Positions 34,093-42,726 of a DNA stretch of 49,972 bases are shown in pieces. A program made the position numbers and the translations under genes. The notes beneath the pieces are model-generated. The model did no database searches. It was not told the origin of the DNA and saw only the letters and a list, made by a program, of their open reading frames with translations. The stretch is from Bacteroidales bacterium (lineage in GTDB: Bacteria; Bacteroidota; Bacteroidia; Bacteroidales; JAADJA01): the NCBI GenBank assembly GCA_020438135.1, contig JAGQVF010000022.1, positions 1 through 49,972 of the forward strand, in the 5' to 3' direction. Positions within the stretch are counted from its first letter, which is position 1, and every line of letters begins with the position of its first letter.

Positions 34093-35799
34093 CTACTGTT
34101 TAACCAGTTTTTTTGTAATGTGAAAATCTTTTCCCTCGATTTCAATCAGTAAAATTCCGGGTGAGATATGTGGAAGATCAATCCGGAAGGTTTGATCCGT
34201 TTTATCAGGTTTAAACGAATTGTTGCAGATCATTTGTCCGGATGAAGTGTAAATAGCAATTGTAAATGAATTGGTATTCATGTTGGAAAAATAAACCAGG
34301 ATATGGTCTGTTACCGGGTTCGGACCCAAAGAAACCATATTTGTAGTTGATGACACAATATCCTCCTCAGAAAGTAAAACATCGAGATAAATCTGCTCAT
34401 AATTTTGAATAGCAACTGATTCAAAAATTTTCTCGCTGTTCTCTGTATTGACCTTAATATCGTAAGTTCCTTCAAATACCGGCCTGAAAAAATAGCCATC
34501 CATTGGGTTTGAGACCATCTCAGAATTGTTGGATTCATGCCCCACCAGGGTTATGGTTGCTTCGAGTGGATTCCCTGACCAGCTTTCCTTTACCGTCCCG
34601 GTGAAACCATAGAGAGATTGTTTCATGAAGTTTAAGAAAGAACGGTAGTTATATTCCCAAAGATCGGGCAGGTTACCGGGAGGGAAAAGTTTCAGGGTCG
34701 AAATTTCGAGGGTCACTTCCCGGCAATGGTGAAAGTAATTCATATAATCCTGCCTGCTTCCTGAAGTGGTATACCATTGATAGCCGTTAGTGATGCCGTT
34801 ATTGAGTTCGTCGAAGTAACCGCTGGGTGCATATTTATGAACTGTGTCGGCCCATTCCCTGCCTGTGAACTGCCACCAGTCGTCATCGGCATGCAATTGC
34901 GACCAGGTATCCCACGGATAGTTGAAAACTTCAAATCCTCCATGAAAATTGGCAGCCATTAAAAACCTGTTATCATCGGCCAGCTCCATAAATGCGAGGG
35001 TTTCGGGCTGGTATTCGTTGCCATCGGGATGAGGGCCATCTTCCGGATCATGAAAATTTCTGTTGAGATCAACATTGTTGGCATTATATCTGGTTGATCC
35101 GTACACTGTTTCATTACCTGAATGGTAGGTTCCGTCAGGGTTTGCAAGTGGGTTGATCCATATATCAAGATGGTTTACAAGTTGGGCAACCTGTTGATCT
35201 GTTGCGTAGTTTTCAAGCAAATAGTTGATGAGTCTCAACATCAGCACGTATCCGGCAGTTTCATCGCCATGCATGGTGGCTGTGTACAAAAACTGCGGTT
35301 CGCCGGGATCATCACCGGTATTGTCTGAAATTCTTGCAGCAAGCAGTTCCCGACCTTCAACGGTCTCTCCAAATGAAACGATGGTGCAAAGTTCTGGATA
35401 GTCTTCTTCAAATTGGTACATCATATTGATGTATGCATCATAGGTTGGGTAAAAATCCCACTCGTCCGTGTTTTTCAAAACAACTTCGCTTTTCATTACC
35501 GGGTTGAGTAAAGTTGAAGGAGGCTGTAAAACTTCAAAATCGTTTATTTGCTTCGAAAATACTTTAAACCCTTTTCGATTCGCATACGCATAAACCCACT
35601 CTGAATCTGTTTTATGGTCGATGGAAATACTTTTTCCAAGCATTGTAACATCCAATTGTTTTGAATTGGCAAACCTGAAATAAACCTCTCCCCTGTTTTC
35701 GATCTGTTTCATGGCATTTGCAAACGAAGTATTCTTTTGTGAAAGCACACCCTGACAAGTGAGGAAAATGCTCAAAAGAATAAGAGTGGTTGTTTTCAT
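34093..35799 (-). CDS. secreted M14 zinc carboxypeptidase with T9SS tail
   Basis: 568 aa. A signal peptide (about 1-20) and an N-terminal prodomain-like region (about 25-110) precede the M14 catalytic domain (about 115-390). The zinc ligands are His177 and Glu180 (MHGDET) and His286 (NFHGG). Substrate-binding NR is in DLNRNF at 244-249, and the catalytic Glu365 is in EVTLEIS. A carboxypeptidase-regulatory beta-sandwich follows (about 393-475), then a T9SS sorting domain (about 490-568, opening with LGPNPVTDH and ending KKLVKQ). It is predicted to remove C-terminal residues from peptides outside the cell. It is a paralog of the gene at 37863-40427 and is operonic with the downstream membrane spermidine-synthase-like gene. 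Confidence 0.93.
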   Translation of the reverse strand: MKTTTLILLSIFLTCQGVLSQKNTSFANAMKQIENRGEVYFRFANSKQLDVTMLGKSISIDHKTDSEWVYAYANRKGFKVFSKQINDFEVLQPPSTLLNPVMKSEVVLKNTDEWDFYPTYDAYINMMYQFEEDYPELCTIVSFGETVEGRELLAARISDNTGDDPGEPQFLYTATMHGDETAGYVLMLRLINYLLENYATDQQVAQLVNHLDIWINPLANPDGTYHSGNETVYGSTRYNANNVDLNRNFHDPEDGPHPDGNEYQPETLAFMELADDNRFLMAANFHGGFEVFNYPWDTWSQLHADDDWWQFTGREWADTVHKYAPSGYFDELNNGITNGYQWYTTSGSRQDYMNYFHHCREVTLEISTLKLFPPGNLPDLWEYNYRSFLNFMKQSLYGFTGTVKESWSGNPLEATITLVGHESNNSEMVSNPMDGYFFRPVFEGTYDIKVNTENSEKIFESVAIQNYEQIYLDVLLSEEDIVSSTTNMVSLGPNPVTDHILVYFSNMNTNSFTIAIYTSSGQMICNNSFKPDKTDQTFRIDLPHISPGILLIEIEGKDFHITKKLVKQ

Positions 35800-35820
35800 G
35801 ATGTACTATTTTGTCATCTG

Positions 35821-35828
35821 CAAAGGTA
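35821..35828 (-). promoter_or_regulatory. -7 element for the M14 peptidase operon
   Basis: TACCTTTG on the minus strand matches TAnnTTTG, 21 bp before the ATG at 35799. No -33 box was found. Confidence 0.4.
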
Positions 35829-35880
35829 GGTAGTTTTTGCCTTGATTTCTGAATGGAGAAACCGAAGGTCTTTCCATATT

Positions 35881-36846
35881 TTATTCCTGATGCAACGAAT
35901 CGAACATGTTTTCCTGGAGAAGTTTATCCTGCTTTTGATGAAAAGAAAATATAAGACCGGCACTTACGATGGCTGTACGTGTTAATCCGTCGGCTCTGTA
36001 TTCTCGGGCATGAACCGGAATACCGGTTGTAAGCACAAATTGTTTATTCTGCCCCAGCTTTTTATACCAATTAAAAAAAACATTGTATGTGATTCCGCTT
36101 GAGCCGGGCAATTGTTCGTACACCCCATTGCGTTTGATCTCATCTTTTTGTATCCTGTAAATCGGAAGAAATCCGAAATTGATCGTGCTTTTTTCGTTGA
36201 GGGTTACAGTTCTTTGAATCCGTAACATCAAATCGTCACCTCTTTTTAGATAAGCCGATTCGTAATATTGTTTATTGTCTGGCAGTTCCACCGAATCGGG
36301 ATGAAGATATTTATTCTCATTGGCTCCGAACGGATGTTGGTAACCTACACTAAAACTCCATTTTTTAGTTTGCCAGGCCAAACCTGCAATAATATCATAC
36401 GTTCCAAGACTGGATTGATACACCATCGGCAAGGGTTCACCGTCTTTCGATTTATCAGCATCATTGGTTTTAAGTCTGCCACCGGTAATAAAGGTGAGCC
36501 TGCCGGTTTCAGATTGCAATAAATGTTGAGAGACGCTTACCAGTAAGTCTCCTACCCCACTCGTAGTTGCAAGGTTTCCGATGGTTACATAATAGGGCAA
36601 TCTGAATTCAAGACTTGTATTTTTCAAAATACGGTGCTCCAGAAACAGTTCCGTTCCTGCCACCAACGCTTCTTTATCGGCAAGACCCAGGCTTTGTTGA
36701 TATCCGATCAGCAGACCGGTTTTATCACGACTGTTGTCTTTCAATTCCAGTGAACCAACCGAACAGGCACCTGCATCACTGCATCCTTGTGAATGCATGA
36801 ATTTTACAATAAATATCAACGAAATGGAGAGGAATAATAACCGCAT
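35881..36846 (-). CDS. putative outer-membrane beta-barrel protein
   Basis: 321 aa. A signal peptide (about 1-19, ending MHS-Q) is followed directly by a cysteine motif G-C-S-D-A-G-A-C-S-V-G. The rest is alternating amphipathic strands of barrel type, for example SLEFRLPYYVTIGN, RLTFITGGRLKT, WSFSVGYQHPFG and TINFGFLPIYRI, ending in an aromatic strand (GLIFSFHQ) before a charged tail. I cannot name the family; the N-terminal Cys pair just after the signal peptide is its most distinctive trait and could bind metal or form a disulfide. It lies 81 bp upstream of the M14 peptidase start on the same strand, so it could share an operon, though a -7 element sits between them. Confidence 0.65.
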   Translation of the reverse strand: MRLLFLSISLIFIVKFMHSQGCSDAGACSVGSLELKDNSRDKTGLLIGYQQSLGLADKEALVAGTELFLEHRILKNTSLEFRLPYYVTIGNLATTSGVGDLLVSVSQHLLQSETGRLTFITGGRLKTNDADKSKDGEPLPMVYQSSLGTYDIIAGLAWQTKKWSFSVGYQHPFGANENKYLHPDSVELPDNKQYYESAYLKRGDDLMLRIQRTVTLNEKSTINFGFLPIYRIQKDEIKRNGVYEQLPGSSGITYNVFFNWYKKLGQNKQFVLTTGIPVHAREYRADGLTRTAIVSAGLIFSFHQKQDKLLQENMFDSLHQE

Positions 36847-36953
36847 GTTTTCTGTTTATAGTCGGGAAAATGTAAAATTTCTTACAAAAGGGAACCAGTA
36901 ATTCCTAATCATGTTCAACAAAAGGTTTTATTTTCGCAGAAAACTGACAAGCA

Positions 36954-37820
36954 ATGAAGGTTTCAGGTTTTACCTTTATCAGAAATGCAATAAAATACGA
37001 TTATCCGGTGGTTGAGTCGATCCGGTCGATCCTGCCATTGTGCGATGAAGTTGTTGTAGCTGTGGGAAATTCAGACGACGACACACGCAACCTTATTGCC
37101 GGAATAGACGATAAAATTAAGATCGTCGATACGGTTTGGGATGATTCACTTCGGGTGGGTGGAAGAGTTCTTGCCCTCGAAACCGATAAAGCTTTCGGAG
37201 CTGTAAGTAACGACTCCGACTGGGCTTTTTATATCCAGGGCGATGAAGTGATGCACGAAAAATACCTGGATGAAGTGCGATCACAAATGGAACAATGGAA
37301 GGATGATAAACGGGTTGAGGGATTGCTTTTCAAATATTTACATTTTTATGGCTCCTATGATTTTGTGGCCTCTTCAACACGTTGGTACAGCCATGAAATA
37401 AGGGTGATCCGCGCTGATAAAAGTATTTATTCATTCAGGGATGCCCAGGGATTTAAAATCGGAAACAACAGACGGTTGCGGGTGAAACCGATCGATGCTT
37501 ACATCTATCATTACGGATGGGTGAAAGAACCCGCTGCGATGCAAAAAAAACAGGAGACCTTCAATAAATACTGGCATGATGACGATTGGATGGAAGAAAA
37601 CATTGTGAAAGCTTCTGAATTTGATTATTCAAACATAGATGCTTTGAAACCTTTTGAAGGAACCCATCCAAAAGTGATGCAGGAGCGGCTCAAACGGAAA
37701 AACTGGAAATTTGAATTCGATTTTTCGAAAAGTAATATTTCCCGCAAAGACAAATTGAAAATTTACCTGAGAGATCGATTCGGTATTGATACCGGATATA
37801 AAAACTACCGGAAAATCTGA
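36954..37820 (+). CDS. GT2-like glycosyltransferase
   Basis: 288 aa soluble protein. The start (SGFTFIRNAIKYDYPVVESI) and the acidic patches EVVVAVGNSDDDT and AFYIQGDEVMHE correspond to the nucleotide-binding start and the DxD-like metal site of family-2 glycosyltransferases. Basic C-terminal residues suggest peripheral membrane contact. It has no membrane span. The acceptor is unknown. It stands alone between two minus-strand genes, so its operon context gives no clue; an envelope polysaccharide or glycoprotein role is a guess. A partial inverted repeat CCGGAA / TTCCGG spans the stop codon region (37808-37831). Confidence 0.8.
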   Translation: MKVSGFTFIRNAIKYDYPVVESIRSILPLCDEVVVAVGNSDDDTRNLIAGIDDKIKIVDTVWDDSLRVGGRVLALETDKAFGAVSNDSDWAFYIQGDEVMHEKYLDEVRSQMEQWKDDKRVEGLLFKYLHFYGSYDFVASSTRWYSHEIRVIRADKSIYSFRDAQGFKIGNNRRLRVKPIDAYIYHYGWVKEPAAMQKKQETFNKYWHDDDWMEENIVKASEFDYSNIDALKPFEGTHPKVMQERLKRKNWKFEFDFSKSNISRKDKLKIYLRDRFGIDTGYKNYRKI

Positions 37821-37862
37821 TGAAATTCCGGCAGTATATCTATTTTTATTGTGGTAGTAATC

Positions 37863-40427
37863 TTAATGCTGAACCGCTATTTTCTTTACAATAACCCGAT
37901 CGTTTACGGATATCTCCAGAAAATAAATTCCGCTTTCTAAATTGGAAACATCAATGATGGCTTTCGCAGCTGAAACAAATTCATTATAAACGATTTGCCC
38001 GGTTAGGTTTCGCATGGAAACTCCATCGATTGTCGCTTTTTCAGAAATAACTACAACCTTATCATTTGCCGGATTGGGATAAACATCAAAACCGGCTTCA
38101 AATTTTTCGACATAGGTTGCTTCCTCAACAACGATAAAATCTTCTTTTGTGATGGTGTTGCTTCCTCCTGCATTGGTTGTGGTAAGCGTAACACTGTATG
38201 TGCCTGCGACCGGATACACAACTTCAGGATTCTGAAGCGTTGATGTAGCCGGGTCTCCGCCTTCAAAAACCCAATCCCAGGTTTCAGGATTATTTAATGT
38301 CATGTCAGAAAAATGAACCGTATTACCCTCAATGATCGTATCTGCATCGGCAATAAAATCAGCCAATGGGGGTAATACCGGTACTTCACAACTGATGTTT
38401 GCCACCCACCCTGATTCGGTTACTGAATAGTCGCTGTGAAATTGAAATGTTAAAGCTCCATCTTCGTTGTCAGCAGTAACGGTTCCCGGTGAATCAGTTC
38501 CACAATATGTTCCGATCAGCGGAGAGTTTGTATTGGGTCCGTTATAAACCGAAAGCCAGTCGTAATCGCAGGCATCGTCAAATTCAACATTAAATGATGT
38601 AAACTCACAAATAACTTTTCCATTCGTTTCTCCGGGGAGGATTGTCAGGATAAAATCTTCATCGTTGTCATAACTCTCCTCCGCTCCGCCCGAATCATAA
38701 AAAATTCCTGTACAAGTCGTAATGGTAGTGGTTTGCATCAGAAACTCCACACTCACATTGATGTAATCTTCTTTTGTGATGGTTTGTGAATCGGTTCCGT
38801 TCGAAATCGTTAATGATACATCATAACTTCCCTCTTCGTTATACATAATATTTTCAGGGTTTTGCTGTGTGGATGTTGCAGGCGTACCTCCCTCGAATTC
38901 CCATTCCCATGAAACAATATTTCCGAAACTTAAATCTGTAAAATCAACGGTTGTTCCAATCGGAACGGATGTATTGCCGGCGGCAAAATCAACAATGAGA
39001 TCACCGGGAACGAGCTGAACATCGAGCGTTGTAAGTTGCCTGTTTTCAACCATCACATTTTCGATGGTTTGCGGGTAATAACCTTCAGCGGAAAAAGTGA
39101 TGTCATAAGATCCTTCATATAACATGCGGTAATATTTTCCATTGATATCATAGGTATATACCCATGAGCTATCCTGGTCATGATTTTCAATAAAAACCTC
39201 AGCATAGAGCGGATCACCTGAATTTGCATCTGTAACTGCCCCGCTAACTCCGAAAAGCGATTGTTCCATAAAGTTAAGAAGCGAGCGGTAGTTGTAACCC
39301 CACCATGCATCTAACTGGCTCTGCGGAAGCGTTTTAATATCACTTAATTCAAGTGTAAATTCACGGCATTGATGAAAATAGTTCATATAATCCTGCCTGT
39401 TTCCGTTGGTAGTGTACCATGCATAACCATTTGTTATCCCATCGTCGAAACCATCCATAAATCCGGAAGGAGAATAGAACTGTGCCGTATCGGCATATTC
39501 ATGGCAAACGTATTGCCACCATTCATCATCGGGAGTTAGTTGCGACCATGTATCCCACGGATAATTACACACTTCGGCTCCGCCATGAAAATTGGAGCTT
39601 GAAACAAAGTGATTGTCTTCGGCCAGTTGCATAAAAGCGATGGTTTCAACCTGCCACTCGTTACCATCGGGATGTGGCCCATCCTGTGGATCGGGGTAAT
39701 TTCGGTTCAGGTCAACGCCATTGGCATTGTACCGGATCGATCCAAAGACAGTGCTATTTCCTCCGTTATAGGTTCCATCAGGATTTGCAAGCGGATTGAT
39801 CCAAATTTCCATATTGTTAACGAGGTTGTCAACTTTGGCATTTGAGCCGTAGTTTTCGAGTAGATAATTGATCAATCGCAAAGACAATATGTATCCGGCA
39901 GTTTCATCGCCGTGCATGGTGCCTGTATATAAAAATTGTGGCTCTCCTTCATCTGTGCCAATGTTATCTGAAATTCTGGCACAAAGCAGATCCCTTCCAT
40001 TTGTCGACTGGCCAAAATTTACAATTTCGCATAAACCCGGGTAGTCTGCCTCAAACTGGTACATGATATTTAGGTAGGCCTCGTAAGTTGGATAGAAATC
40101 CCAATCTTCAACAGACTTAATATCAATGTTATCCTTCATTTTGACGGGAGTCAGCAAACCCGGAGCAATTTCTTTCTGAAAGTCAATCCCATAATTCAGG
40201 AATTGCAAAAATTCTTTTTTACTGGCATATGCATACACCCTTCCCTCTTTTTTATGATCCATCGAAATGGTTTTCGATAAAGCCAATGTAGTTTTAACAC
40301 CGGGATCGGGAAATGAAAAATAAAGCTCAACCCTGTCGCCGAACAATTCGTTTGTTGTTGGATGTTGGGAAAATCCCGACACAAGTAAGCCACACAAAAC
40401 CAACCATGTAAATAACGCTCTCATCAC
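37863..40427 (-). CDS. secreted M14 zinc carboxypeptidase with PKD, CUB and T9SS domains
   Basis: 854 aa. Signal peptide (about 1-20), then an M14 catalytic domain (about 108-390) with zinc ligands His172, Glu175 (MHGDET) and His281 (NFHGG), DLNRNY at 239-244, and catalytic Glu360 in FTLELS. Accessory domains follow: carboxypeptidase-regulatory sandwich (about 393-475), PKD (about 478-560), CUB (about 565-680, with paired cysteines and YDWLSVYNGP), a second PKD (about 688-768) and a T9SS sorting domain (about 778-854, YPNPANDK to VKKIAVQH). It is a clear paralog of the 568-aa peptidase, with long identical stretches around the active site, but carries three extra domains likely to bind protein or glycan. 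Confidence 0.94.
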   Translation of the reverse strand: MMRALFTWLVLCGLLVSGFSQHPTTNELFGDRVELYFSFPDPGVKTTLALSKTISMDHKKEGRVYAYASKKEFLQFLNYGIDFQKEIAPGLLTPVKMKDNIDIKSVEDWDFYPTYEAYLNIMYQFEADYPGLCEIVNFGQSTNGRDLLCARISDNIGTDEGEPQFLYTGTMHGDETAGYILSLRLINYLLENYGSNAKVDNLVNNMEIWINPLANPDGTYNGGNSTVFGSIRYNANGVDLNRNYPDPQDGPHPDGNEWQVETIAFMQLAEDNHFVSSSNFHGGAEVCNYPWDTWSQLTPDDEWWQYVCHEYADTAQFYSPSGFMDGFDDGITNGYAWYTTNGNRQDYMNYFHQCREFTLELSDIKTLPQSQLDAWWGYNYRSLLNFMEQSLFGVSGAVTDANSGDPLYAEVFIENHDQDSSWVYTYDINGKYYRMLYEGSYDITFSAEGYYPQTIENVMVENRQLTTLDVQLVPGDLIVDFAAGNTSVPIGTTVDFTDLSFGNIVSWEWEFEGGTPATSTQQNPENIMYNEEGSYDVSLTISNGTDSQTITKEDYINVSVEFLMQTTTITTCTGIFYDSGGAEESYDNDEDFILTILPGETNGKVICEFTSFNVEFDDACDYDWLSVYNGPNTNSPLIGTYCGTDSPGTVTADNEDGALTFQFHSDYSVTESGWVANISCEVPVLPPLADFIADADTIIEGNTVHFSDMTLNNPETWDWVFEGGDPATSTLQNPEVVYPVAGTYSVTLTTTNAGGSNTITKEDFIVVEEATYVEKFEAGFDVYPNPANDKVVVISEKATIDGVSMRNLTGQIVYNEFVSAAKAIIDVSNLESGIYFLEISVNDRVIVKKIAVQH

Positions 40428-40458
40428 TTTGTATTTGAATGTAAAAAATTTAACGGGC

Positions 40459-40488
40459 CAAAATTAGCCAATATTACCTGAAAAACAA
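40459..40488 (-). promoter_or_regulatory. promoter of the 854-aa M14 peptidase gene
   Basis: Minus strand TTG (40488-40486), 19 bases, TAATTTTG (40466-40459). It fits the Bacteroidota consensus in both boxes and spacing and leaves a leader of about 25 nt. Confidence 0.6.
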
Positions 40489-40552
40489 CGGTAAATTGAC
40501 AGCCCCGGACGGCTGAAAGTTGTACCTGTGCCAGTTTAACATAAAAAAGAAG

Positions 40553-41431
40553 TTACAGCTCGGAGATCTGTTGGCTGAGTTGATTGTAAACCCGTTTGTT
40601 AACCTTAACGAGGGGAAGCCTGAGGTTGTTTTTGGAAATTCCCAGGATATCGAGTGCTGCCTTAACACCCGATGGATTTCCATCTTCAAACAATGTATCG
40701 ATTATATCAATAAGTTTATAATGAAGCTGGTTTGCTTCCAGCAAATTGCCTTTCATGCCAAACCTGACCATATCGGAGAACTCACGTGGAAAAGCATTGG
40801 CCACAACGCTGATAACCCCTTCAGCGCCAATGGTAAGCATTGGTAAAGTGATGGCATCATCGCCGGAAAGTACGGTAAAATCTTTGGGTTTGTTTTTGAT
40901 GATCTGCATGATCTGGCCAAAATCCCCGCTTGCCTCTTTAATTCCGATGATATTTTTCATTTCGTGCGCCAGCTTTAGCGTGGTAGTCGCTTTAATGTTT
41001 ACGTTAGTCCTTGAGGGAACATTATACAGGAAAACCGGAACCGGACTGGCAGATGCGATGTTCTTAAAATGGTAATACAAGCCTTTTTGCCCGGGTTTGT
41101 TGTAGTAGGGAGCTACTGAAAGTATCGATTCAATCCCATCGAAATCTGTTGACTTAATACAGTTGATCACTTCCTGTGTATTGTTGCCACCGATTCCCAG
41201 CATGATGGGAACACGTTTATTTACGATCTCTACGAAATAGTTGATAACAGCACTTTTTTCATCCTTCGAAAGTGTTGCAGATTCAGAAGTGGTTCCGAGG
41301 CATAATACAAATTCGACTCCACCATCGATGATGTGATTCAAAACGTTTTCAAGGGAATTGAAGTCGATGGTTCCGTAGGTGTGAAAGGGTGTGATAACAG
41401 CCACGCCCGTTCCTTTAAAGGGATGATTCAT
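40553..41431 (-). CDS. dapA: 4-hydroxy-tetrahydrodipicolinate synthase
   Basis: 292 aa TIM-barrel aldolase that condenses pyruvate with aspartate semialdehyde, the first committed step of diaminopimelate and lysine synthesis. The Schiff-base Lys165 is in GIKEASGD, Tyr136 is in LYNVPSRT with Arg141, and the T-T pair is in LGTTSESATL. I take the ATG at 41431 (MNHPFKGTGVAVITPF), which follows the upstream gene's stop by one base (TAA, T, ATG). The frame itself is open to 41506 but that part overlaps the upstream gene. It is coupled to the DUF6913 gene. Confidence 0.95.
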   Translation of the reverse strand: MNHPFKGTGVAVITPFHTYGTIDFNSLENVLNHIIDGGVEFVLCLGTTSESATLSKDEKSAVINYFVEIVNKRVPIMLGIGGNNTQEVINCIKSTDFDGIESILSVAPYYNKPGQKGLYYHFKNIASASPVPVFLYNVPSRTNVNIKATTTLKLAHEMKNIIGIKEASGDFGQIMQIIKNKPKDFTVLSGDDAITLPMLTIGAEGVISVVANAFPREFSDMVRFGMKGNLLEANQLHYKLIDIIDTLFEDGNPSGVKAALDILGISKNNLRLPLVKVNKRVYNQLSQQISEL

Positions 41432-41432
41432 A

Positions 41433-41984
41433 TTACTTGCTTTTAATGATTTTAAGATAATGCAGGGTTTGCAGAATAAATTCAGAGAACGAAGCATCCG
41501 GATCACTTTCGATCATCAGATCGAGGTATTGCTGATTTGAGGCATTATATTGCCCTGTTTTGAATTTTGAAATCGATAATCCGGAAAGGTATTTTGTAAT
41601 AAAGTGACCTTCGGTGGTGAGGTCGATCAATATATCAAATGGCTTCAGGATAAATTGTTTGAGGTAGTCGGCTTTTGGAAATCCATACCAGTTTACCGAT
41701 TTTCTGTTGAAATAGTATCCGGCATTGGCTTCCACACAATAGGTTGGGATCGTTTTATTATCAATGTATCCTAAAACCATTACCTTTCTTTTGCTGGTTG
41801 TGAGTTGATGTTGCAATTTTCTGACTTCTGAAAACCTCTTTTCGTTCGTTACATCGTAAATGATAACAATTGATTCTGCCTCCTCAATATTGATCACCCG
41901 TCTGTCTCTTCCGGTCTTTTTGAACCTCTGTTTAAAAATGAAATTGCCTACTGCGTAGCGAAGTTTATTCAACATCTCCCTCAT
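41433..41984 (-). CDS. DUF6913-like protein upstream of dapA
   Basis: 183 aa small soluble alpha/beta protein of unknown function. It has a basic N-terminal stretch (MREMLNKLRYAVGNFIFKQRFKK), then alternating strands and helices, notably AESIVIIYDVTN, KVMVLGYID and FDILIDLTTEGHFITKYL. I recall this family as DUF6913, often located directly before dapA in Bacteroidota; that is memory, not a search. The stop codon is one base before the dapA ATG, so the pair is translationally coupled. A second ATG at 41975 is an alternative start that would lengthen the very short leader. Confidence 0.75.
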   Translation of the reverse strand: MREMLNKLRYAVGNFIFKQRFKKTGRDRRVINIEEAESIVIIYDVTNEKRFSEVRKLQHQLTTSKRKVMVLGYIDNKTIPTYCVEANAGYYFNRKSVNWYGFPKADYLKQFILKPFDILIDLTTEGHFITKYLSGLSISKFKTGQYNASNQQYLDLMIESDPDASFSEFILQTLHYLKIIKSK

Positions 41985-41997
41985 TTGCTAAAAAATC

Positions 41998-42028
41998 AAA
42001 AGTAGTGAATCCATTTAGAATCGCAAAA
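41998..42028 (-). promoter_or_regulatory. promoter of the DUF6913-dapA operon
   Basis: Minus strand TTTG (42028-42025), exactly 19 bases, TACTTTTG (42005-41998): a full match to the Bacteroidota consensus. The ATG at 41984 follows by 13 bases. Confidence 0.7.
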
Positions 42029-42043
42029 TTGAAAACCGGTTGC

Positions 42044-42547
42044 TTATTCACGAATCAGACCGTTCACGATTTTCCCAACAAACATCCTGTGATAGTCTTC
42101 ATTGGGATAATTCCTGCTGATCAACCTGTCGAGGAAGTGATCGGGTTTAAGATCGTCAAAATACAATTTCTTACATTCAAAAACCAGTCGGGCCTCATTA
42201 AAATAGATGTTTCCCAGGTTGGTTTCAACAGGGTTGAGGCCGGTTTCTTTAACCTTATCATAATCCCTTCCTGAATGGCTTCCGGAAAAGGTTAGTTTGT
42301 TTTTATGCTTTTTTTCGAAAAATGTGAGTGTGAAAAAATCATTCTTTTCAACAAATTCTTTTGTAAATCGCTGGGGGCGGATAAAAATAAAGGCAACCGG
42401 CATGTTCCATAAAAATCCAAATCCACCCCAGGAAGCCGTCATGCTGTTAAAACTATCCGAAGTGCCTGCAGTAATCAGCATCCATTGTTTCCCGATCAGG
42501 TGAAAAACACTCTCATCAAATTTATTTAAATTGAGGTCTGTAAACAT
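42044..42547 (-). CDS. flavin reductase-like FMN-binding protein
   Basis: 167 aa of the flavin reductase-like split-barrel family. Recognisable parts are the FMN-phosphate loop around MLITAGTSDSFNSMTASWGGFG, the strand AFIFIRPQRFTKEFVEKNDFFTL and the second block SGSHSGRDYDKVKETGL. The members reduce or carry FMN for oxygenases or act as diffusible flavin reductases; the partner is unknown. The gene stands alone, 59 bp upstream of the DUF6913 start, with its own -7 element and a 6-bp inverted repeat in the leader. Confidence 0.85.
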   Translation of the reverse strand: MFTDLNLNKFDESVFHLIGKQWMLITAGTSDSFNSMTASWGGFGFLWNMPVAFIFIRPQRFTKEFVEKNDFFTLTFFEKKHKNKLTFSGSHSGRDYDKVKETGLNPVETNLGNIYFNEARLVFECKKLYFDDLKPDHFLDRLISRNYPNEDYHRMFVGKIVNGLIRE

Positions 42548-42569
42548 TTTTTCGTTTTAAGAAAGTAAT

Positions 42570-42587
42570 AGGTAAAATCAATTACCT
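42570..42587. promoter_or_regulatory. inverted repeat in the flavin reductase leader
   Basis: AGGTAA-AATCAA-TTACCT lies between the -7 element and the ATG at 42547. A dyad here could be a repressor operator or a leader hairpin. Confidence 0.3.
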
Positions 42588-42588
42588 G

Positions 42589-42596
42589 CAAAAGTA
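42589..42596 (-). promoter_or_regulatory. -7 element for the flavin reductase gene
   Basis: TACTTTTG on the minus strand; TTTG lies 16 bases upstream (42616-42613), shorter than the ideal 19. Confidence 0.4.
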
Positions 42597-42698
42597 ATTT
42601 AAAACTTGAAGCCAAATGTGCCGATCATATTAATTAACAGGAATTTTACGATCTTTCATACGGGAGTTCAAATCTAAAATTGATTCAAGGAAAAATTA

Positions 42699-42706
42699 TA
42701 CTTTTG
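42699..42706 (+). promoter_or_regulatory. -7 element for the nucleotide cyclase operon
   Basis: TACTTTTG, 20 bp upstream of the ATG at 42727. TTG lies 16 bases before it, shorter than ideal. Confidence 0.4.
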
Positions 42707-42726
42707 GTTCAGAATTATATATTCAG

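Noticed and set aside
41432..41506. Longer N-terminus for DapA
   Set aside because: It would overlap the DUF6913 gene by 74 bp, and family homology begins at the ATG at 41431.
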